From the NCBI RefSeq assembly GCF_051912845.1, contig NZ_JBNCBU010000003.1:1-64000 (forward strand): a stretch of DNA of 64,000 bases, in the 5' to 3' direction. The notes under the pieces were generated by a model. That model saw nothing but the letters and a program-made list of their open reading frames with translations, had not been told where the DNA came from and searched no databases. This DNA comes from Tsuneonella sediminis (GTDB taxonomy: Bacteria > Pseudomonadota > Alphaproteobacteria > Sphingomonadales > Sphingomonadaceae). Both the position numbers and the translations under genes were made by a program. How positions within the stretch are numbered: position 1 is the first letter of the stretch; the number at the start of each line of letters is the position of its first letter. Below, piece by piece: positions 63,492 to 64,000 of this stretch.

Positions 63492-64000
63492 TTATTTCCA
63501 GCGCCGGGTCCGGTACCACTTGGTCAGGACGTACTTCACCCCTTCCAGCACCGGGGTACCGGCATGGAGCGTGTTCTCGTTGGGCGATCCGTCCGGCAGC
63601 GCATTGTTCCACACCAGCAACACGCCCGGCTTGGGTTCGATCTTGGCACCCACTTCGACGAAGTGCGTCTCGCCGCCCTTTTCGACCCTGTTCAGGAACG
63701 CCATCGCCGTCCAGGCACGCTGTCCGCCCCGTTTGCGTTCACCCTTCCAGTAGTCCTGGTCCGTGTAGAACCAGTCGTTGTGCGGCTTGAACTGCTGGCC
63801 GGGGAAATAGCGCTGCGCCTGGATCGCTTCGCCGCAGATGGGATTGATGCCGAGCAGGTCGTCGATCCGCCGGCTCACCGCCTTGACGAGCGGATCGTGC
63901 GGATCGAGGTCGCCGGAGTACGAGGTGCGAAAGCCGGTCGAGTAGTCCTGGTCGTACAGCGAACTCGGCCGCGCGACGGTATCGGTCATCAGGATCAGCC
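63492..64000 (-). CDS. 2OG-Fe(II) oxygenase, prolyl 4-hydroxylase-like, 5' end cut
   Basis: The visible 169 residues form the C-terminal part of a P4H-type 2-oxoglutarate dioxygenase. Iron ligands are His and Asp in KPHNDWF and the distal His in NTLHAGTPV. The 2-oxoglutarate Lys is in KYVLTKWYR. The frame continues past the ATG at 63989 (…LILMTDTV), so that ATG is probably internal and the true start lies outside the window. Substrates of this bacterial group (proline-rich peptides or small molecules) are not defined. Confidence 0.87.
   Translation of the reverse strand, partial: LILMTDTVARPSSLYDQDYSTGFRTSYSGDLDPHDPLVKAVSRRIDDLLGINPICGEAIQAQRYFPGQQFKPHNDWFYTDQDYWKGERKRGGQRAWTAMAFLNRVEKGGETHFVEVGAKIEPKPGVLLVWNNALPDGSPNENTLHAGTPVLEGVKYVLTKWYRTRRWK

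Overview
The window looks like a chromosomal segment of a carotenoid-making alphaproteobacterium of the order Sphingomonadales, most likely family Erythrobacteraceae. This is inferred from the uniformly high G+C, the crtY-crtI-crtB carotenoid operon, a class I lysyl-tRNA synthetase, a ubiquinone-type UbiA, an alphaproteobacterial-type glutamate-cysteine ligase, a BamB preceded by a YfgM-like TPR protein, and many small secreted or lipoprotein genes typical of sphingomonads. No rRNA operon, insertion sequence, CRISPR array or prophage was seen. Gene density is high, and genes often overlap by 4 bases (ATGA, GTGA, or CTAG at convergent stops).

Layout. 1-8.4 kb: lipoprotein, a structured small-RNA candidate, tRNA-Gly(CCC), alpha/beta hydrolase, fructokinase-like ROK kinase plus SDR, Tat-exported PhoX-like protein, small membrane protein, Dps, 6-phosphogluconolactonase plus Nudix, DinB. 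8.4-15 kb: two MFS transporters and a two-subunit biotin-dependent acyl-CoA carboxylase. 14.9-19.3 kb: carotenoid operon crtY-crtI-LOG-crtB. 19.4-26 kb: MipA/OmpV porin-like protein, exported amidohydrolase, PAS-ATPase protein without an H-box, Baeyer-Villiger monooxygenase, TIGR02587/TIGR02588 membrane pair. 26-28 kb: TPP riboswitch and thiC. 28.1-30.3 kb: the one clearly foreign segment, a visibly AT-richer DUF262-DUF1524 gene (GmrSD/BrxU/SspE-like nuclease architecture, probable phage defence) followed by a truncated copy of a YaiI-family gene. 30.3-36.9 kb: many small genes, including HPF, Mpo1-like, intact YaiI, PEBP, a Tat-exported intradiol dioxygenase and cell-envelope proteins. 36.9-42.6 kb: ygfZ, pyrC, rarD, a glycine-zipper protein, astD. 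42.9-45 kb: a YadA-like trimeric autotransporter. 45-51 kb: SelO, a GT4 glycosyltransferase, YfgM-like TPR plus BamB, an ICMT-like membrane methyltransferase. 51.9-58 kb: gshA, rsmE, ubiA-SRAP-MFS, and a divergent VOC/soxR pair around a recognisable SoxR box. 58-64 kb: SixA-like phosphatase, XPD/DinG-like Fe-S helicase, lysK, a DUF1003 protein and a 2OG-Fe(II) oxygenase cut by the window end.

How the genes fit together. Much of the window is core metabolism and envelope biogenesis (thiamine, pyrimidine, glutathione, ubiquinone and carotenoid synthesis; outer-membrane assembly; tRNA charging) mixed with stress and repair functions (Dps, DinB, SRAP, SoxR, HPF, RsmE, helicase). The most interesting items are the foreign DUF262-DUF1524 gene, a three-hairpin RNA candidate, a LOG-family gene translationally coupled inside the carotenoid operon, a perfect 15-bp hairpin containing a possible start codon, and six convergent gene pairs whose TAG stops share one CTAG. 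All functional calls rest on motif recognition by eye; no database search was run.
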